Source of the DNA: Clostridia bacterium
Lineage (GTDB): Bacteria > Bacillota > Clostridia > Oscillospirales > CAG-272
Assembly: GCA_017395715.1 (NCBI GenBank)
Contig: JAFQNZ010000310.1
Coordinates: 1 to 10,680 of the forward strand
Direction of reading: 5' to 3'
DNA: 10,680 nt
A model generated the notes under the pieces. That model had not been told where the DNA came from, ran no database searches, and saw only the letters and a program-made list of their open reading frames with translations. How positions within the stretch are numbered: the stretch's first letter is position 1; each line of letters begins with the position of its first letter. This document shows, piece after piece, positions 7,277-10,680 of this stretch. The position numbers and the translations under genes were made by a program.

Positions 7277-8356
7277 TCAATCGCGATAACTGTTGATCGC
7301 TTCGATCAAAGTATCCACGATCTTGTCTTCGGGAATCTTCTTTACAATTTCGCCGTGCGAGAATAACAAAGCTTCTCCCACGCCGCCTGCAATACCAAGG
7401 TCGGCATCGCGCGCTTCACCCGGTCCGTTGACGGCACAACCCATGATCGCCACCTTCAAACGGCGGACAGGCGAAAGCTCGTCCATGCGTTTTTCAAATG
7501 CTGCCACAAGCGGAATCAAGTCAATTTTCGTTCTGCCGCAGGTCGGGCAGGAAACAAGGTCGATCTTGCTCTTTTGGTCAAGACCGAGCGCCGAAAGGAT
7601 CGCTCTTCCCTTTTCCACCTCGCGTACGGGATCGGCGGTGAGAGACACACGAAGCGTGTCGCCAATGCCGTCAAGCAGCAAACTGCCAATGCCCATCGCG
7701 CTCTTCACCGTGCCGAGCGCCTCACTTCCCGCCTCGGTCACACCGAGGTGCAAGGGATAGTCGCAGCGGGAAGCCACAATGCGGTTGGCTTCCACCATGC
7801 GCCACACATCCGACGCTTTGATGGCAACCACAATATTGTCAAAATCGAATTTTTCAAGAAGTTTGACATTGTCAAGTGCCGATGCGGCAAGCGCCTCGGC
7901 AGTCGGTGCGCCGTGAAGCGCAAGCAGATCTTTTTCAAGCGAGCCGCTGTTCACGCCCACACGAATCGGGATGTTCTTCCTGCGGCAAATGTCGGCAACC
8001 GCCTTCACGCGGTCGCTGTCGCCAATGTTGCCGGGATTGATGCGGATCTTATCCGCCCCCGCCTCTGCGGCGAGGATCGCAAGCTTCGCACTGAAATGAA
8101 TATCGGCAACGATCGGAATGGCAATGTCTGAAGATTTGAGTCGATACAGTACGTCAGCTGCCCCCTCTTCGGGAAACGCCATGCGGATGATATCGCATCC
8201 TGCCGCTTCTGCCGCTTTGATCTGACGGTATGTGGCATCAAAATCAAGCGAATCGGTATTGGTCATCGACTGCACCAAAATAGGAGCATCTCCGCCGATC
8301 TGCGTGTTGCCGATCTTGATCTCTCTCGACTTGCGTCTGATTTTCTTTTCTTCCAT
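7277..8356 (-). CDS. ispG: 4-hydroxy-3-methylbut-2-enyl diphosphate synthase (GcpE)
   Basis: The penultimate enzyme of the MEP isoprenoid pathway. It reductively converts 2-C-methyl-D-erythritol 2,4-cyclodiphosphate to HMBPP using a [4Fe-4S] cluster, with ferredoxin or flavodoxin as likely electron donor. The 359 residues match the short bacterial form, a TIM barrel followed by an iron-sulfur domain. The barrel carries VQSMTNTD (28-35), DIHF (85-88) and RINPGN (105-110). The cluster ligands are Cys270 and Cys273 in CPTCGRT, Cys307 in GCAVNGPGE, and Glu314. The ATG at 8356 has GGAG six bases upstream. The gene lies 23 bases after rseP and 22 before polC, so it should be cotranscribed with both. 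Finding it with dxr in one operon fits coordinated isoprenoid supply. All key residues are present. Confidence 0.97.
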   Translation of the reverse strand: MEEKKIRRKSREIKIGNTQIGGDAPILVQSMTNTDSLDFDATYRQIKAAEAAGCDIIRMAFPEEGAADVLYRLKSSDIAIPIVADIHFSAKLAILAAEAGADKIRINPGNIGDSDRVKAVADICRRKNIPIRVGVNSGSLEKDLLALHGAPTAEALAASALDNVKLLEKFDFDNIVVAIKASDVWRMVEANRIVASRCDYPLHLGVTEAGSEALGTVKSAMGIGSLLLDGIGDTLRVSLTADPVREVEKGRAILSALGLDQKSKIDLVSCPTCGRTKIDLIPLVAAFEKRMDELSPVRRLKVAIMGCAVNGPGEARDADLGIAGGVGEALLFSHGEIVKKIPEDKIVDTLIEAINSYRD

Positions 8357-8379
8357 GCCTTTCTCCGTTCCTTTTTTCG

Positions 8380-9462
8380 TTATACAAACAGCGCAAAAAT
8401 ATCTTTGAACAATACAAAAACCGAAAGCGCCAGCAACATGATCAGCGCTACGGTGTGAATCTTTCCTTCAATTTCGGGCTTGATCGGCTTGCCGCGGATC
8501 GCCTCGATCAACAGGAAAAAGATGCGTCCGCCATCCAGCGCGGGAATCGGCAGCAGATTAAACACACCAAGATTGATGGCAATCAGCGCCGCAAAATAAA
8601 TGAGATATTCAAATCCAAGACCCGCAGCCTCACTCATCTGCTCGGTAATGCCAACAGGGCCAGACATATGCGAAAAATTCACTCTTCCGCTGAACAAACC
8701 GCCAAGAGACGCCCAGATCTGGTTGACATCGTTACGCGCAAGACAGAAAGTATGGCGTATCACGCTTCCAAAGCCCGCACGCTCGCGATAGACCTGAAAG
8801 TCCATCTGCCCCATGCCGATACCCTGCTCGGTTGCCATCGAAAACGGCACATCGCAGATCAGCATTTCCTTGCCGTCACGGATGACTGTAACATCCACAA
8901 GGCCCACGTTTTCAAGCGTTTTTTTCTCGCCCGATTCTGTCACAACCACAGCCGTGGTGGGATTTTCCGCCTCCCACATAATGCGGAAAGATAATTCGGA
9001 TACAATCCCCACGTTATGTCCATTCACCTCGGTGATCTTGTCACCCGGTTCAAGATAATACTGCGAGGTCGCGTTTTCGGTAAACTGATAGATCGTGGTC
9101 GAGCCGAGCGAGTTTGTGGTCATGCCCACAAACACACCGCAGAGGATCACGCCCACAATGATGTTGAAAACACCGCCCGCCGCCATAATAATCAGGCGCT
9201 TCCACGCGCTCTTTTTCGAAAGCGCGTTTTCGTCGTCAGAGTCTTCGTCCTCGCCCACCATACTGACATAACCGCCAAACGGCAAGAGGCGAAGCGAATA
9301 AAGAATACTTGTTTTTTTCGATCGGTGCGAGAGGATCTTCGGACCCATACCCACCGAAAACTCCTTGACCCCCACCTTAAAAATGCGGGCAAAGAGATAA
9401 TGACCAAATTCATGAATGGTAATGAGAAAACCAAACATGAGAATTGCAAACAGAATAACCAT
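8380..9462 (-). CDS. rseP: RseP/RasP-type site-2 intramembrane zinc metalloprotease
   Basis: A membrane protease of the M50 family that cuts transmembrane segments, typically of anti-sigma factors or signal-peptide remnants; the substrate here is unknown. It has 360 residues. The first membrane helix (about 1-22) contains HEFGH at 17-21, giving zinc ligands His17 and His21 and catalytic Glu18. A GGYVSM loop lies at 63-68, a second helix at about 89-115, and a PDZ domain at about 120-205. A SGPVGI motif is at 267-272, a third helix at about 284-303, then NLLPIPALDGGR with zinc ligand Asp310, and a last helix at about 336-357. The start lacks a well-spaced Shine-Dalgarno sequence: the nearest is AAGG overlapping the dxr stop, 13 bases away. 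The next Met (residue 9) would shorten the first helix, so 9462 is kept. Translation may depend on coupling to dxr, whose stop codon ends 15 bases upstream. Confidence 0.95.
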   Translation of the reverse strand: MVILFAILMFGFLITIHEFGHYLFARIFKVGVKEFSVGMGPKILSHRSKKTSILYSLRLLPFGGYVSMVGEDEDSDDENALSKKSAWKRLIIMAAGGVFNIIVGVILCGVFVGMTTNSLGSTTIYQFTENATSQYYLEPGDKITEVNGHNVGIVSELSFRIMWEAENPTTAVVVTESGEKKTLENVGLVDVTVIRDGKEMLICDVPFSMATEQGIGMGQMDFQVYRERAGFGSVIRHTFCLARNDVNQIWASLGGLFSGRVNFSHMSGPVGITEQMSEAAGLGFEYLIYFAALIAINLGVFNLLPIPALDGGRIFFLLIEAIRGKPIKPEIEGKIHTVALIMLLALSVFVLFKDIFALFV

Positions 9463-9477
9463 AAATGATATAATACC

Positions 9478-10638
9478 TTACTGCTCTTTTTGTGCGAGCG
9501 TTTCGCGGATCTTTCCTCTCACAGTTTGCGATGCCGCTTCGATCTCATCAAGCGTCGGATTCGCTTTATTGATATAACTATGCACGAAATCCGATACAAT
9601 ATGCCCGATATCCGCAAAACCGATCTTTTTTGAAAGAAACGCATACACCGCTTCTTCGTTGGCGGCGTTCAAAACAGCGGGTAAAAGGCCGCCCGCCTTG
9701 TGCACCTCTTTGGCAAGCGCCAAGAGGGGGAATGTTTTGGTATCGGGTTCAAAAAATGTCATTTTGCCAAGGGATGCAAAATCAAGCGGCGCACCGCCCG
9801 TAAAACGGCGCTCGGGATAAAAGAGCGCATAGGCAATACAGCTACGCATATCGGGGTTGCCCATCTGGGCAATCACTGAATTGTCTGCAAAGCGCACCAT
9901 CGAGTGAATGATGCTCTCGCGGTGCACCACCGCCGAAATATCATCCATATCAAAGCCGAAAAGATGTGCCGCCTCGATCAGTTCAAAGCCCTTGTTCATT
10001 AAAGTGGCGCTGTCCACCGTAATTTTTTGCCCCATCTTCCACGTCGGGTGCTTTAAGGTATCTTCCAGCGTCACGCCCTCAAGCGCTTCTTCGCTGTACC
10101 CGAAGAAAGGGCCGCCCGAGGCTGTGAGAATCAGCTCTTTCGCTTCCTCTCTCGCGCCTGCACGAAGGCATTGGTGAATCGCACAGTGCTCGCTGTCCAC
10201 AGGGAGGATCTCCACGCCTTTTTCGGCGGCAAGCTTCATCACAATATCACCGGCACAAACAAGCGATTCCTTGTTGGCAAGCGCCAAGCGTTTGCCGCTT
10301 TCGAGTGTCCAAACCGTCGGGCGAAGACCCGCCTCGCCCACAAGAGCGTTTAAGACGGTGTCAGCATCCGAAAGCGAAAGCACTTCCCTGATGCCGTCTT
10401 TGCCGCAAAAAAGCTTAACCGAGGTATCAGCAAGCAAGGTTTTGGCTTCTTGGTAAGCGTCTTCACTTGCCACAACGGCATAGCGCGGAGAAAAAGCGCG
10501 CACCTGCTCGTCAAGTGTTTTGACACTGGTATTCACGCTGACAGCATCCACGGGAATGTGATAGCGCTTTGCGACATCAAGCGCTTGCGTGCCGATCGAG
10601 CCCGAGGAGCCAAGTATGATCAGTTTTTCCATATTCAT
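9478..10638 (-). CDS. dxr: 1-deoxy-D-xylulose 5-phosphate reductoisomerase
   Basis: The first committed enzyme of the MEP pathway, rearranging and reducing 1-deoxyxylulose 5-phosphate to methylerythritol 4-phosphate with NADPH and a divalent metal. It is the target of fosmidomycin. The 386 residues are of normal length. The NADPH-binding loop LGSSGSIG spans 9-16. The metal ligands are Asp148 and Glu150 in PVDSEH, and Glu219 in MNKGFE. The flexible active-site loop contains His197 and Trp200 (HPTWKMG), and VHRESIIHSMV is at 238-248. The first ATG at 10638 is reported. A second ATG at 10632 gives a protein starting MEKLIILG, which looks equally family-like. Neither has a good Shine-Dalgarno sequence. 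A possible ATGA overlap with an upstream frame would allow translational coupling. This is the first complete gene of the operon seen here, 15 bases before rseP. Confidence 0.97.
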   Translation of the reverse strand: MNMEKLIILGSSGSIGTQALDVAKRYHIPVDAVSVNTSVKTLDEQVRAFSPRYAVVASEDAYQEAKTLLADTSVKLFCGKDGIREVLSLSDADTVLNALVGEAGLRPTVWTLESGKRLALANKESLVCAGDIVMKLAAEKGVEILPVDSEHCAIHQCLRAGAREEAKELILTASGGPFFGYSEEALEGVTLEDTLKHPTWKMGQKITVDSATLMNKGFELIEAAHLFGFDMDDISAVVHRESIIHSMVRFADNSVIAQMGNPDMRSCIAYALFYPERRFTGGAPLDFASLGKMTFFEPDTKTFPLLALAKEVHKAGGLLPAVLNAANEEAVYAFLSKKIGFADIGHIVSDFVHSYINKANPTLDEIEAASQTVRGKIRETLAQKEQ

Positions 10639-10680
10639 TCGTTCTTAACAGATTTTTTAGAGAGTGACAAAGCTTGACAA
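10635..10680 (-). CDS. Possible 3' end of an upstream operon gene (partial)
   Basis: One minus-strand frame stays open from the window edge for 14 codons, reads CQALSLSKKSVKNE, and stops at a TGA (10637-10635). This overlaps the dxr ATG as ATGA. In related Firmicutes the gene before dxr is commonly cdsA, phosphatidate cytidylyltransferase, but 14 residues cannot confirm that. A second frame reads LSSFVTL and ends in TAA at 10659-10657; it is the main alternative. The absence of a good ribosome binding site for dxr slightly favours the overlapping version. Confidence 0.3.
   Translation of the reverse strand, partial: CQALSLSKKSVKNE

Noticed and set aside
9444..9474. Plus-strand TTGCAA and TATAAT resembling a promoter near the dxr-rseP junction
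   Set aside because: The 19-base spacing is poor, no plus-strand gene lies downstream, and the AT-rich junction readily produces such matches.
10674..10679. A perfect TTGACA on the plus strand at the right edge
   Set aside because: No -10 box can be seen because the window ends, and the strand opposes the operon. A single hexamer is not enough.

Overview
The window reads as ordinary core chromosome of a low-to-mid GC Gram-positive bacterium of the class Clostridia. Three things support this: a PolC-type replicative polymerase (a Firmicutes-lineage enzyme), the MEP isoprenoid genes dxr and ispG flanking an RseP-type protease, and a glutamate dehydrogenase that closely resembles the one I recall from Clostridium symbiosum. 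The genus cannot be fixed from the sequence alone.

Layout, left to right. Bases 48-1190 hold one plus-strand unit: a near-consensus promoter, a two-domain SGNH/GDSL-type hydrolase of unknown substrate, and a hairpin terminator. That terminator is shared with the convergent minus-strand gene gdhA (1200-2543). gdhA has its own strong promoter (2602-2630), preceded by five A-tracts spaced about one helical turn apart. A second hairpin terminator (2720-2744) closes the long minus-strand operon that fills the rest of the window. In transcription order that operon is dxr (10638-9478), rseP (9462-8380), ispG (8356-7277) and polC (7254-2755), with gaps of only 15 to 23 bases. Its promoter lies beyond the right edge. 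The last 46 bases probably hold the 3' end of one more operon gene.

Function. dxr and ispG encode an early and a late step of the MEP route to isoprenoids. These feed undecaprenyl phosphate and so envelope synthesis. RseP is an intramembrane protease linked to envelope signalling. PolC is the chromosomal replicase, with OB, PHP, proofreading, palm and clamp-binding parts all visible. gdhA links 2-oxoglutarate to glutamate, and its coenzyme-pocket residues look NAD-type rather than NADP-type. The hydrolase stands alone.

I see no mobile element, CRISPR array, tRNA or rRNA, and no broken gene. I found no convincing new multi-gene system. The points most worth a second look are the orphan hydrolase, the likely coenzyme preference of GdhA, the curved A-tract region upstream of gdhA, and the weak translation start of rseP.
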